Below are positions 1-11,314 of a DNA stretch of 64,000 bases, in pieces. The stretch comes from Chiua virens (lineage: Eukaryota; Basidiomycota; Agaricomycetes; Boletales; Boletaceae), in contig JAHNUO010000009.1 in the NCBI GenBank assembly GCA_019787685.1, positions 62,001 to 126,000 of the forward strand. The letters are read 5' to 3'. The position numbers and the translations under genes were made by a program. The notes beneath the pieces were generated by a model. It saw only the letters and a list, made by a program, of their open reading frames with translations. It ran no database searches and was not told the DNA's origin. Position 1 is the first letter of the stretch; every line of letters starts with the position of its first letter.

Positions 1-673
1 AAGAGGGGGTGGAGTAACAGCGCGTTCCGGGGGAAACACCAAATGTCGTGTGAGGGGAGGAAAGTATCGATGAAACGACCAGTGAATTACAACTTTGGGC
101 ATCATGGGATAGCTCACCTGGACAGTGGACGCTTCGTCTTTATGAGAAGCGAGTGATTGCAGTGCACAATAGCGTTGAGGGGACTGACTGACCGAACCAA
201 GAGAGAGAGCTCGAAGACAATACGCTCCAGGCCAATATGAGGGTGACGTACTGAAATCGGGTTATGACTGGCGAGGGCTGAAGCCACGTGATCGTCTGAG
301 TGTCAATCGCTGTACACTACTTTAATCCCCAGACTTTACCGTTTTTGTCTTTCTTCTTTTACTCCTCAAGCCACCAGGAACACCCAGTAACCGGTCACTA
401 TGCCACTACGCTAGTAATTGTGATGTAGTAGAGACAGTCTAAGATTGTACAAAAAAGAAGTAAACAAAAACTGCCCGAGTTCAGACAAAGACAATTCCGA
501 GCAGAGCGAATGCTCCGGTCGTCTGTGGCAATTGTGCCTCGGTAACCATGGGATATGGGTCGAGACCCTTAAGGCTCAAACAATACAAAGAATCATTTTT
601 GGACAAGGACGGGTGACCTCACATATATCTCACTGACCGGTAAGCGTCAATCTCAAGCCTGATTTCTTACCTC
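1..673. other. No supportable gene
   Basis: No reading frame in this stretch shows coding character combined with splice signals that join it to a neighbour. The longest open frame (445-636) has mixed composition and no recognisable motif. It may hold the end of a gene lying outside the window or the 3' region of the weak minus-strand frame that follows. Confidence 0.4.
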
Positions 674-976
674 CTACTCATCTTCCGGTTTGCAGTACAT
701 GTCATCCAATGCTCCAGAGACCAGTTCTTCCATTTCCTCCGCACTCAAGATCCTCGGGTCGATTTCACAATCTGTGAGTTCTACCTGCTCAATATGTACG
801 GTTGGGTGATGCTCATATGTCTTCAGACAGGGGAATTTGCGAGGCACAGTGTGCATCAGTTCAGCGCGCGGTTGTCTCGCGCTCCATTGCTCGAACAACA
901 TAGAGTTGGGCTTGAGGCCCGAATCGCTTCTCCCTCGAGCAATCCTGATCCCTATACACGCTTCCGACCTTGTCAA
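674..976 (-). CDS. Possible exon or small gene, unknown
   Basis: An open frame of 100 codons on the minus strand ends at 674. Its C-terminal part looks protein-like, with an acidic stretch (SAEEMEELVSGALDDMY, then PEDE). The frame opens with a TTG, so either an internal Met is the start or this is a terminal exon of a spliced gene. An upstream exon would have to overlap the plus-strand gene that starts at 978, so the two models compete for the same DNA. No family is recognised. Confidence 0.25.
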   Translation of the reverse strand: MTRSEACIGIRIARGRSDSGLKPNSMLFEQWSARQPRAELMHTVPRKFPCLKTYEHHPTVHIEQVELTDCEIDPRILSAEEMEELVSGALDDMYCKPEDE

Positions 977-977
977 G

Positions 978-3877
978 ATGTCGGTTTATTGGATGAAGCT
1001 TCCCGTGGGGAGCAAATTACCGGCGCACAACAAGTATGTACATCAATTCCTGGTACCAGTAACCTCTTACCTATTGCTTCCAGTTATCGGATCTTTTGCG
1101 TTCGCCGCAGACACATTCCTATGATGCCCAGTTAAGTGATGTAGACGAGTTTCCTGGTTCACAACAGGTGCGTTTTGTTCTGGTGGAATTGACTTATCAC
1201 TGAATTTCCTTCCAGTTCAGCTTCGGACAAGGATCTTCGCACCGATCGTCAGACGTGAGTAAATAATCTACCCCTACTCGAACCCTGGTCTTATACCACG
1301 TTAGCTTTTACGTCGCCCCGAATCACCACCTATAAGTGATTCATCTAACTCCTTTCGCCGTGGTCGCTCCAGTGACGTCGAACTTCAACCAGTAAGAACT
1401 CGACATGAGCGTTCTGTGAGCCCTCTCGAGGTTCAGAAGATGCGCCTCTCCGAAAGACGACGCTCGCGTTCACGCAATCGGGACCACGCTTGTCGTTCTG
1501 GGATGCACGCTACTGAAGATATTGGCCCGTCTCAGTCTCAACTCGGTGACTCAGTAGAACCTAACGCTATCGCACCGTCTGCGGTCCCATCTCCATCCGC
1601 CCAACAAATGGTATTCTCGCGGCAGAATTCTTCGTCTTCCGAACCTCCGATGGATGTAGATGGCGCTCAGCCGACTGATCCTTTAACCGAAGGAGCGATC
1701 TCTGTGATCTCTGTCCCTTCAACCTCTGTCCCCCCTTCAGCCTCTTCTCCCCCTCCCGTTTCTGCTCAAGTTCCTGCCCCTCCTCCTTTCGAACCTCTGA
1801 TGGATGTAGATCGCACTCAGCCTACTGATCCTTTGATGGGAGGAGGGATCTCTTCCTCTGCCCCCCTTCCACGACGCTCCTCTCCACCTCCAACTACCCG
1901 ACCTCCGTCTTCAAACTTCGCTCGCCTCCAAAAGCCCCTTTCTCCTTGTGTAATTTCTGTTACCACTTCAGACGTGCCCTCCAAACAGCATGTAGTACTG
2001 CTGCCGGTGATGGATGTGGATGTGACTCCGCTGAGCCAGCGGGCGAGTTCCCCACTGACAAGAACCATACATCAATCGCCTCCAATAGAGGTTGATTCGA
2101 CTTCTCATCCAGTCCCCACCACAACTCCCGCGCCGCCAACTCTCACACTGCCACGCCAGCAGATCAACTCCCCACCACCAAGGACCGCACGTCAACCACC
2201 CCCTCCAGTTCCCACTACGAGTCAGCGGATCCCCACTTTGCCCCCCCCTGCCGCGCGCCCTCGCCCGGAGGTGAACTCTCCGCCTGCAAGAACTACACAT
2301 CAACCACCAATGCGGGTGAATTCGAACTTAGCACCTCATCCGGTCCCTACTGCGACTCTGCAGACCCCCGCACCACCCACCTCTGCCACCCACCCTCCCC
2401 AGCAGGTGAGCCCCCCATCGACATCAACAAGAACTACACACCAACCTCCAATGCAGGTGGATTCGACCGCAACACAACCTCATCCAGCTACGCCTCTACA
2501 ACCCAGTAGGCCTGCGCCTTTACCATCGTCTTCTACATTGACCTCTATGCTAGAAAACATGGTGGATCAAATCATAGCTCAACGATTAGGCGCGAACATT
2601 GTGGAACCTATTGTCAATCAAATAACTCAGCTTCTCGCCTCTCAGTCATCTCTCCAGCAACAACCCAAGGGAACTCGCGCAGAGAAAAGTCCATCAAAGT
2701 GGTCTAGGAATGGTTTTGACGCTGATGACGAAGAGGAGGATGAATCCCCAGCCCCTACTAGAAGACGGAAGCCTGGGCGACGAGGGAGCATGAATACGTT
2801 ACATGTACGATGATTGCCCCATTCAGTTATCTCGTACTGATGTTTGCAGGGTGCATTTCGCTCCTATCTGCGGGAGAAGAATGCCATCTTGTCGCGACCC
2901 AACGGTCCCTTACCTCCTTCAGCTCCCCAGAGTGTCATTATTGCATACAACAATGACGGCGACCAGTTTCCTACCCTTGACAATGTTATGCTTGATTGGA
3001 ACTGCTCATCGCTGACCAACTCGCGCTGGAACTCCGAAGTCATCAACATCCTTACTTTCGATTTCTATGAAAGGCTGAAGAACGGATCATATCCGAGCGT
3101 GAACTGTGATATAGATTCCCTGAGTCTGGATGACTTACGCAAATGTTGTGAACAGAAATTGGGCCGCACCTTTCAAGCTCATCGCGAGAGAGCCAAGATC
3201 GACTCAGTACAAGGTGGCGAACGTCTCGCAATGACTGCGATGCAGGCTGAGAAGGAGGAAAGACGTCGGAAAAGCGCTCGGATGATGTCTCGTAGACACG
3301 GGGTAAGTGTCTGATATCTAAGCACTGGTTCTAGCCACACGATATTCTGACAAATTTGCCAAGACCCTGCAGAGAAGAAAACGAATCGTAGAAGAAAATC
3401 ATGCCCAGGATCCTGACAAGTGGGCTGCGATCCTCAGAATTATCGAGCGCCTCAATGTCGATGGCATGAGCTGCGATGAAACCGACTGCCCACCACACTC
3501 AACCATGAAGAATCTACGCCGAGTTGAGCTTCCCTGGATCCACCCCGCAATCTCCACATTATTCAAGTCTGTTGAATCATACGAACCATCATTGCGAGAT
3601 AAATACATGAAGGAGCAAATTGGTAATTCTCATCTCAGACGCCATTGGGAGGTGGGTAGGAAGGACATGAGGGCAACTGCTGTTTCTGGACTTCCGCGCA
3701 ACTGGTACAACGATACTTGGTTCCTGAGTCTTGCCCCAGGCACTCGCGCAATGCTTCATGCACGTCAAGAGGTGCCGATCCCCACTCTAGTATGTCATTC
3801 TCCACCTCAAACAGCAGCGTCATAAGCTAATGCATGTTATTTTCTAGCCCCCTTACCTCTGCTGTGCCGCGGAGTGA
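978..3877 (+). CDS. Proline-rich 851-aa protein of unknown function
   Basis: Seven exons keep phase: 978-1037, 1111-1167, 1216-1254, 1305-2804, 2850-3302, 3373-3789 and 3848-3877, giving 851 aa. Residues about 50-500 are a low-complexity Pro/Ser/Thr region. It contains a motif, PPMDVD or PLMDVD, that recurs about every 55 residues, followed by repeats of the type TTHQPPMRV. The last about 300 residues form a compact, charged, non-repetitive domain with Trp- and Cys-containing blocks (MLDWNCSSLTN, WHEVGR-like, LPRNWYNDTWFLSLAPGTRAM). This resembles a C-terminal domain I associate with multi-copy agaricomycete hypothetical proteins, but I cannot name it. The final exon is only 10 codons and the stop abuts a hairpin cluster, so the C-terminus may be truncated. 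It could be a passenger or domesticated gene of a mobile element. Confidence 0.6.
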
Positions 3878-3926
3878 CCGCCTCTGGCGGACCGCAAAGT
3901 GACCCACTGGGTGGGCCACTAAGTGG
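3878..3926. repeat. Three adjacent short hairpins
   Basis: Immediately after the stop codon of the 851-aa gene there are three perfect small inverted repeats in a row: CCGCC/GGCGG with a 3-nt loop (3878-3890), CCCAC/GTGGG with a 3-nt loop (3903-3915) and CCACT/AGTGG with a 1-nt loop (3916-3926). They could be a transcript 3' structure or the boundary of a mobile element. Confidence 0.6.
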
Positions 3927-4350
3927 CTGTAGAGTTTGTACGCCATACATTTTCAAATTTAGTGGTCAAATTTGTGCTTAGCCCTTACTCTAGCACATTT
4001 TTTCAAAATGTCTCAAATATGTTAAGGTACCTCAATCAAGGCGCGTTCAGGGAACATATGTAGCACAACTTTATACTTTGTATTTTATATGTAAACTTAG
4101 GATAGTCCTAATCGTATTCTGGCGGGATCAGTACATTATACTTGGTACATATGCTATGCATAATCTCGAATATGACCGCTGTTCATTTTTGGCAAAACAA
4201 ATCTTGCATTTTAATGGCAAACTTAAGTACCGTATGACCAATTATTTGTTGGGCAATTTATTCGCCAAGTTATTCTGAATTGAATCACGAGTTCATCTTC
4301 CAACATATTTAATCGCTAATTCTGAATTTATTTCGGGCTAAGTTGCACCT
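3927..4350. other. AT-richer spacer, nothing recognised
   Basis: Base composition shifts to AT-rich after the hairpin cluster. The only frame of note (4078-4278) has no recognisable motif. Confidence 0.4.
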
Positions 4351-5700
4351 TTGGTGGCCAGACTTATTTGGTCGTGTTTCAGGTGTAAGGAGACTTTCCT
4401 TCTTTCCCCAGGATCTAACGACGTCGACAACCAATCGTACCTTCAAAATGATGCCGGGGATTTGTCTGCAGACGAAGAAAGGATTTTCGGCGAGACGGAT
4501 GAGTTGAGTTCGGTATCTTTCGTGGTAACACGAGAGTTTATCAACAGCATGGTGGACATCGTGTCAGGTGAGCCTGATATATTGCATTTGAAAGGCAGGG
4601 ACATTCATCATTTGCTACAGCCCTATCGAAGGACCTCCTCCACTGCGATCCTAGTGAGGCAAACGTCTGGTTTTCTGTCAACCCCCTGGATCCTCACGAC
4701 GTAGTCCCTGACTGGCCCAAGGATAACGAGGGCACGCTGGACATGGGCAAGTACCCTAAGCGATCCGGTGTCTTGGGTGATTGAAGCATGGCAGAGGTCC
4801 AGCGTGGAGATGCTCCTACATATGTGCCGGAGGTATCACTGTGAGAGCTTTGTTGATCTATGTCAGAGACCGTATCACTGATGTGCTTCACTTCGCATAT
4901 TTTTCAGGGCACGTATCCCTTTCTAGCAGCTGAGCTGTTAACAGGTGAGGCGATGGAGGGTAAGGTTTGCCGCCAGCCCTGCCATGACCTCGAAGCTTTG
5001 TTCTGGGTCATCTGGACCGTCGGTGTTAATAGCGCCAGTCCTTATCTTCAACGCCGTGAATGGCTCCCTGCGAAGCCCTCTCCCCTTCCCGGCGGCAGTC
5101 ATTTCCGTCAGCTCTCGACGCCTATTGTGAACTCTACGAATCCTACCTTTCGCACCCCTAGAGATGCCATGGACAAGGGCGTTCCTTACTGGACCGCACC
5201 TGGTCTGCACGAAGACAATGCGGAGGTCATCCTCAAGTTCAAGAGAGAGATCCTCGAGATGCAATTTGTGGAAAGCACGAGTCCGTATGGGCGTGCAGAG
5301 GGTGCTAGTGACGCATTCGAGAAGGGGATGTTGAAGTTGCGAGACCGCTTCGTGTGGTCAGGCGCTCACTCACCCTCCCCCCCACCACTCCTATCACCCA
5401 CTGGCACAAGGAGTTCACCGAGATCCTAAAGGAGATGCGAGATGGGATCCCCGCTGATAAGGATGGTGGTGGTGCGGCCAATGAAATAGTCAAAGCACCT
5501 CGAGAGAGATTCGAGGAGTTCAAGTTGATGAACTCGGGCAAAGATTTGGATGTGCAACTGCTCGACGTCCCACCAGCCTTGCTAGTGCCAAGAAATTTCA
5601 GGTCAGCCTCCACCTTTCCCACAACTTTGAGTATTGGGATGAAAACTATCAGCGGCAAGAGATCGTTGGAGCAATCAGTTCCAGGGATTAGATAAGCGTC
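4351..5700 (+). pseudogene. FunK1-type fungal protein kinase relic
   Basis: The sequence matches the C-lobe of the fungal-specific FunK1 kinase family (family recognition from memory). There is a catalytic-loop-like GRDIHHLL where HRD and a later Asn are expected. A block GKYPKRSGVLGD stands where the metal-binding Asp lies, followed after an intron (4833-4907) by GTYPFLAAELLTG and the typical HDLEALFWVIW. Three lesions disable it. There is a frame change between the catalytic loop and the DPSEANVWFSVNP block near 4630-4640. There is a TGA at about 4781 where the family has Trp right after GVLGD. There is a further frame change near 5350, after which the homologous frame continues (THWHKEFTEILKEM). 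The N-lobe with the Lys and Gly-loop is not recognisable. Confidence 0.75.
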
Positions 5701-6430
5701 GACGTATAGAAGAAACACGGAGCGCTCCTAGTCGCCCCCGGTCCAAGAAGAAGACTAGCGCTGGCACCAGATCATTAGGAAGACAAAGGGGTCGTCGAAG
5801 GGGTGACGGCTCGCTGCCATTCTCATTTCGCGGTTTCACATATCCTTTTCTTCTCCCACTTCTTTGCTGATCACCATCATTATCGTTACATTACTAGTAC
5901 AATTGCCATTTGCATTATCAAGAATCATTGGCGCTTAGTTTCCTGTAATCACCCAGTTGGCTCCTTACGACTTGATGGATATATCTGTTGTTCCTACGAT
6001 ACATCCGGCGAAAAGGCAGTCATGATATTTCCTTCCCTCTTCCTCCATGTCCCCATCACAGTGCGGAGTCGCTCGTCCCCGGCTGAGTTTTCAGAGTACA
6101 ACCCTGTCTTTCTACTAGTACCAGGGAGGGGACATCTTCCTTGTGCTGCAAATCATACGTTTATACTTTCGTCCCTCCGTCTCTCGATGAGGTTTCAGAG
6201 TCGCACAATTGTCTTGTACCGGTCAAGGAGTCGCTCGTCGCCCCAATCACTTCACAGGAGGACCACGACACAACCCCCGGTCCGGTTGATCCATCCATCG
6301 AACCCATCTCGAGCCATTCGATGCGCCCATCATGCCTCATGCAAGAAAGGAAAAAAAAAATGCATTGCGACGACATCCAGCAACAGAAAAAAAGAAACAA
6401 AAAGCAAATGATCCAAACACGCGACGCCCA
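5701..6430. other. Spacer, no gene recognised
   Basis: The open frames here (for example 5803-6411) are shadows without family motifs. The right part should hold the 3' UTR of the minus-strand SUMO gene; an A-run lies at about 6350-6360. Confidence 0.4.
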
Positions 6431-6940
6431 TCATGGCGCTCGCCCGCCAACCTCTAAACACGCATCAGACCAAACATACCAAAGAGCGCGCGCGAACAAC
6501 GTACGTTCCACCATCACGTCGATCGTGTCTGCAACAGAAGAAAAGACAGGGGTCAGTCGACACGGCATCGGTCGGTATCCGACGTACCGTTATCCTCCAT
6601 ATCGAGCGACGCCGGTGTATCCTCGTCGCTGATCCGATTCCCATCGTACAAGAACCTGCCGTCGTCGTCCGGTCAGCCTCCCCGACGGTTCCGTCCCATG
6701 CCGGCACCCACCGAATGCTCGCCACGTCCTTGCCTACCTTGGACGCATAGGCCCCCTGCAATTTGCTCAACTTGGTATTCCGCTTGATCTTGAAAAAGAC
6801 TTCGTCCCCCGTCGAACTGACGACCTGCGGGCGGTGAGACGGGACGCGAAGCGAGGCGGGGGACTTGCCTTGACGTTGATCGGGGCGTTGTCGGTGCCCT
6901 CGTATTTGACGTCGTTTTGGGTGGGTTCTGGGTCTGCCAT
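6431..6940 (-). CDS. SMT3: SUMO (Smt3-type ubiquitin-like modifier)
   Basis: Five exons, 6869-6940, 6712-6824, 6588-6655, 6505-6528 and 6431-6453, give 99 aa. The protein is conjugated to lysines of nuclear and other targets by E1/E2/E3 enzymes. The order of blocks is that of SUMO: an acidic flexible N-terminus (about residues 1-20), VVSSTGDEVFFKIKRNTKL (beta-grasp start), KVGKDVASIRFLYDGNRI, DEDTPASLDMEDND, and TIDVMVEQVGG at the end. The mature diglycine is followed by a three-residue tail, RAP, which Ulp-type proteases would remove. The first intron (6825-6868, 44 nt) starts with GCAAGT after AAG, so it is a GC-AG intron. The Gly-Gly exon is only 23 nt. The start ATG is the first in frame. 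Length and all landmark residues are normal, so the gene looks functional. Confidence 0.95.
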
Positions 6941-7314
6941 GGTTGTTCAACTTGTTCTTATCCTATCTCTGTACCGGAAATACAACGATGCCTGATTGAC
7001 CCGCGCGTGACAGAAATGTCGATCCTGGGTGTACGTAGCGTTGGAGACCAAGAAGACAGCGAAAATAAGGAGTGAGAGTTGAAAAAACGGTCGAAAAAAG
7101 CGAGAGATCGGTGGCTCACCAAATCGAAGCGAAACAAGATTCAAGTGTCCAATTGACATTTGTTTGTGCACCTCTATCATCTGATTACTAATGAACCCAA
7201 ACGAGTAGTGTACGCATAGTATCGAAAGATAAGCAAAACGAGAGACATCGGTCGAATAAAAACGAACGAGCGAGACAGAATCAAGCGATGAAAATCGAAA
7301 GAAAAAGGATCAAA
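6941..7314. other. Spacer: SUMO promoter and 3' region of neighbour
   Basis: No coding frame with support. It separates the SUMO start at 6940 from the stop of the next minus-strand gene at 7315. Confidence 0.5.
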
Positions 7315-10300
7315 TTATGCCTTGCCTTTACCCTCCCGCGCCCCACTCAACAACCGCCTCGCCCGACTATACGCCTCGTCCTCGTCACTCGAGTCCACCC
7401 ACACGTCCTCCCCCTTCCGTCCACGCTCCCTACCTTCTAACCGCGCACGCGCCCGTCCCCGCTCGTCCTGCCGCGTCGCAAACGACGTTGTCCAGGGTGC
7501 GTACCCCACCCCGTCCTCATCACACAACGCCGGCGGCGTCGGCGAAAACGTTGGCTGCAACGACACCCGTACACTCTTCCGTCTTGCCACGGGGGGCGTC
7601 TCCGTCGACACGCTCGACGAGGGTACGTCCCCGGCGTTGGGGTTCGACGTCGGGCTGGCACGCCCCGCGGGTGGTGGGTCTACCGGCGGCGGCGGGAACG
7701 AAAATGAAGGCGGCGGCACAGACGGGGTATGCGACGAGCGCACGGGCGATCCCGAACATGGCACAGACGGCAATCGCGCTCGAGGGGGCCTATCCCCATC
7801 CAAACTCTCCCGCCCGGTCTCGTACGACGACACCGAGGCCGAGTCCCTCAACGACAGCGGCGACACCACGCGTTCCTCCATCGCCGGAGGCGACACAACC
7901 GACGCGAGCACCGGGGAGGGCGTCCGACTTGGGTTCCGCAACGCCGAGCGGAGGGGCATCTTGACCACACGCGGTTGCTGCGCACTCTCACCCACGATCG
8001 TCAAACTCGCCCGCTTTGCACTTCGACCGTTCACCTCGGCTTCGCGCAACACACTCCTCGGCGCACGCGGTACGTCCATTGACCGCGCCCTATCCCCACT
8101 CTCCTGTTGGCGCGTCACTACGTCCGCAACGATGCTCATCAAACTCGGGGTGTGTGCATGGCCGCTGCCAGCTGGCCGTCTTGTGGGTGCTGGCGCTTTG
8201 GGCGGTGATGGCGAGCGTGATCGTGACTCGATCTGCGGGGGTGGATCCACCGCAGGCGGTGGTTTGCGCCAGGACATGCTGCCATTCGACGACCCCGACG
8301 AAGGCGTGCGCGCACCTTGATTCAGAGACGAGAGCGATGTGGACGTTGCATGTGTATGCACTAGAGACAACGATGCCGAACGACGATGATGAATCGCCTT
8401 GTCTGGCTTCTTGTGTCCCGAGAGAGCGATCGTCGTCGTCGACCGCTGGATACTGACGCTCGCATTGGATTCAGCACCGCTGACCACCCTATTATTCCCC
8501 GTGACCTGCACGTCGGGTGTGTGCCTCGACACGGTCGCAGACACGAATCCTTCGGACACCTTGGCGATGCCCTTGCTCGACGCCACCCGCTCCAACGACG
8601 TCCGTCCATCTGCCTCGCCATCCGTATGTCCCTGCTCACTCCCCCTCAAATCCGCCACCGAAATCTTCCTCCGCTTGATCGTCCCCCGGCGCGTTCGCGA
8701 CCTGTCCAGCCCGGTCGCAGCATCCCCATTCGCACCTCCCGGATTGTCCGTGATCCATCCGTCTATGCTGGTCGCATGCGGAGCATTCTCAGGCGCACGC
8801 GTCGCCCCAGGTCGGCCTTTGCGCAACCGCGCGCCGGATGGTTGTCGACCGACGGTAGGCAGGTTCACGCGGCTCGCCTGCATCGGCGTTGGCACGGGAT
8901 CGTCCTCCGAGTCCTCGGCTCGCCCCTTGATCCTCGCATCCGTTCTCGTGACCCATCCCGGTTTGCCATTGACGTGGGTCGTCGACGTGTTGGGTGATGC
9001 GTGGCCCTCCCACTCGGTCACGACCCTGTCCCTCTCTTTTGGTTTTCGAAACAGACCACGGAGGGAGCCGAAAAAGGCCATCGAGGTGCGCCGTTCGCGT
9101 TTGGGCGGGCTCAGGTTGGGACCCGTCCCACCTCCCAACGGGTTGGTCGAATTAGCGGTTTGAATTGCTGTGCCGGCTTTTGAGGGGGTGTCGTAGGTAC
9201 GCACGTCGGGGACACTGGCGCTGGCGAGACTCGAAGGAGAGGGCACAGTGGGTATCAAGGAGAGGGATGGGGAAGGACCAATGATGGATCGTCTGATCAC
9301 GTCGAAGGGGTTGTTTTCGACGACTTCGAATGGACCGATGGCGGGGTCGTCTTCGGAGCTGGTGTCGTGTGACCCCGAGGAGATGGGGATGGTTGGGAAG
9401 GGTGCGCGTATATGTGCGTTGGCGATACCTACGACATTGTGGTCGTTGGAAGATGGCCCGTCGGAGCCTTCGTCAGAGACCTCAAGAATGTGCTGTGAAG
9501 GGGGTCGACGGGCGCGTGGTGTCCGTTTTCGTCTCGGCACAGGCGCGGGTGCTAGTACAGGGGTAGGTTTGATGTTGAAAGGCTGCGGAGCTGGATCTGG
9601 TGACGGTTGTGACCGCACGACGGTAGGTAGTGCCAAGTCAGAAATCGAATGTGCAGGTGGAACGGTGACGGTGAGGTCGACGTCTTCTGTGTGTGTTGTT
9701 CGTCGCTGGGTGGATGGTCTGGGCGTCTCTATCTCTGCCTCGGGGAAGTGATCCTTGAGCACGACGGGGCGAACTGCAGTTTGAGACGCGCTCTGGGATG
9801 GAGTGACGGACGAGACATCAGATGTATAGAGGGCGGGATAGGATGGGATGACCGAGGCAGAGACGGAGGTCCGCACGGTCTTGGGCGCTATCTGGTGGTT
9901 AGCGTGAGACAGAGACGGCATGTTACGACCACGTACGTACGCTTGGCGCTGTGTCAATGATATTGGCACTGAGCGCCTGCAACGCTCTGAGGCCCTGTTT
10001 GCCCATCTCGCCCCATACCCAACCGCAGTCGACCAAGGCGCGACAGCGTGCGCCGAGACCTTCGCGTGCGATGCTGATGCGACGGGCATCGAGTTCGCGT
10101 TCTTTCGCAACGAGGTGTGCCTCGCAAGCTTGGAGTTCGGCTTGTGCCTGAGCGAGTTTGGTGTTGGTGGCGGCGGGGTTGGAGGTAGCGCCCGAGGTAG
10201 AGGTACCAGTAGTATAGCTGGTGTTGGTAGAGGGAAGGGAAGAAAAGGAGGCGGAACCGAGGTTTGGGATGAGTTTAGAGGAACGGTGAGCATCGCGGGT

Positions 10301-10709
10301 GGCTTTGGATGCTTTTATGAGACGGGTGACGCTACACGAGGAGGGTGAGCGAGCGACATGGAGGAAAAAGTGAAACGCACAGAATGTCTTTGTCTCGGAG
10401 GACAGCACCAAGGTCGTCCTCGAGGTCTTTGAGGGAGACGAGCTGTTCACGCCAAGCATCGAGAGTGTGGGTGTAGCGCTGAAGAGCGTCGTCGGCAGCT
10501 GCGAGGACGTCGACAACTGCGGCGATGACCTGGGCGGGGGAGGACTCTGCGTCTAGGTGGGGGACGCTGGGAGAGGCAGCGGCATAGGCGGAGAGAGAGG
10601 CAAGGGCGGTATGTGAGAGAGGAAAAAGAGCAACGATGTGTTTTATATACTCCTTTTCGTGGGTGATGAGGTTGGTGAGCAGTCGAGAGTCGGGTGCACG
10701 ATGGACCAT
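7315..10709 (-). CDS. BAR/I-BAR-like domain protein with long disordered tail
   Basis: Three exons (10381-10709, 9941-10331, 7315-9891) give 1098 aa. The first about 240 residues are mostly helical with heptad character, from an N-terminal MVHRAPDSRLLTNLITHEKEY through KLAQAQAELQACEAHLVAKE to the AREGLGARCRALVDCGW segment. This looks like a membrane-curving BAR or inverse-BAR (Ivy1/IMD-like) coiled coil; the assignment is from pattern, not a search. The remainder is Ser/Pro/Thr/Arg-rich and predicted disordered. It includes a basic amphipathic patch (MAFFGSLRGLFRKPKER) that could bind lipid, and many SP/TP sites. The tail ends with an acidic-basic segment containing DSSDEDEA. A cortical or membrane-scaffold role is inference. 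Codon use is strongly GC-biased in the tail, which makes long open antisense frames. Confidence 0.7.
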
Positions 10710-10863
10710 CCTCGACTCGACCGAGCTCAGGTGAGAGCGAACGTGGTCACTTTTGACGACTGCGGTGGGTTCTCACACGGTATCCACCCTGTACAACACA
10801 CACACACAAGATAGCATTCATCAAACGGTAGCTCTTTACAACACGGGCATAGTAGTACAGCAT

Positions 10864-11077
10864 TCAACACTTGCATTCGCCGGCCTTGCACTTGCAGCTG
10901 TAGTCACGATCAGCACCTCGTAAAACGATCATCAGAGCAGACACTCACGCATCACCGCAGTTGCAGGTCGACTGGCCGCAAGCGCCAGCGTTGTTGACGA
11001 GGATGGTGTTAACCTGTCATGGACACGACGATGAGCGAGATCAACGTAGATCAACGACGAGGACGTACGGTTTGCAT
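10864..11077 (-). CDS. Copper-type metallothionein, 35 aa
   Basis: Three tiny exons (11069-11077, 10949-11013, 10864-10897) give 35 aa with seven Cys. The Cys are at residues 15, 20, 22, 26, 28, 33 and 35, in the pattern C-x4-C-x-C-x3-C-x-C-x4-C-x-C (CGQSTCNCGDACKCKAGECKC region). This is the size and Cys content of small fungal copper metallothioneins, which chelate Cu(I) in the cytosol and buffer metal stress. The first exon codes only Met-Gln-Thr. Introns are 55 and 51 nt with GTACGT and GTGAGT donors. A TATA box lies about 70 nt upstream of the ATG. The gene is too small for simple ORF scanning. No metal-response element was identified. Confidence 0.88.
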
Positions 11078-11146
11078 ATCGATGGTGAGTGATTCAAAAG
11101 AGATGCGAGTGGCTCTAAAGAAAGAGCATCTCAGCCAAATCCTTGT

Positions 11147-11154
11147 CTTTTATA
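11147..11154 (-). promoter_or_regulatory. TATA box of the metallothionein gene
   Basis: TATAAAAG read on the minus strand, about 70 nt before the start codon at 11077. This spacing is usual for a strongly inducible fungal promoter. Confidence 0.6.
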
Positions 11155-11314
11155 CCGTGCAGGATCTCCACAGGATCCCAATCAAGAAACGTCCAGAAAA
11201 TGCCTCACGCATCCAGGAAATGCCTCAAGTTGTCACATTGTCACGAGTCACCTAACTGCGGGTCCCTGCTTGTTCGGTACCGAATTCCCAGCCGGAGCCC
11301 GTACAACTCCGGAA

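Noticed and set aside
5803..6411. 202-codon plus-strand frame
   Set aside because: Mixed composition without motif; overlaps the expected 3' UTR of SUMO.
7322..8320. 332-codon plus-strand frame
   Set aside because: It is antisense to the GC-rich disordered tail of the 1098-aa protein; biased composition opens all frames and it has no motif or splice partner.
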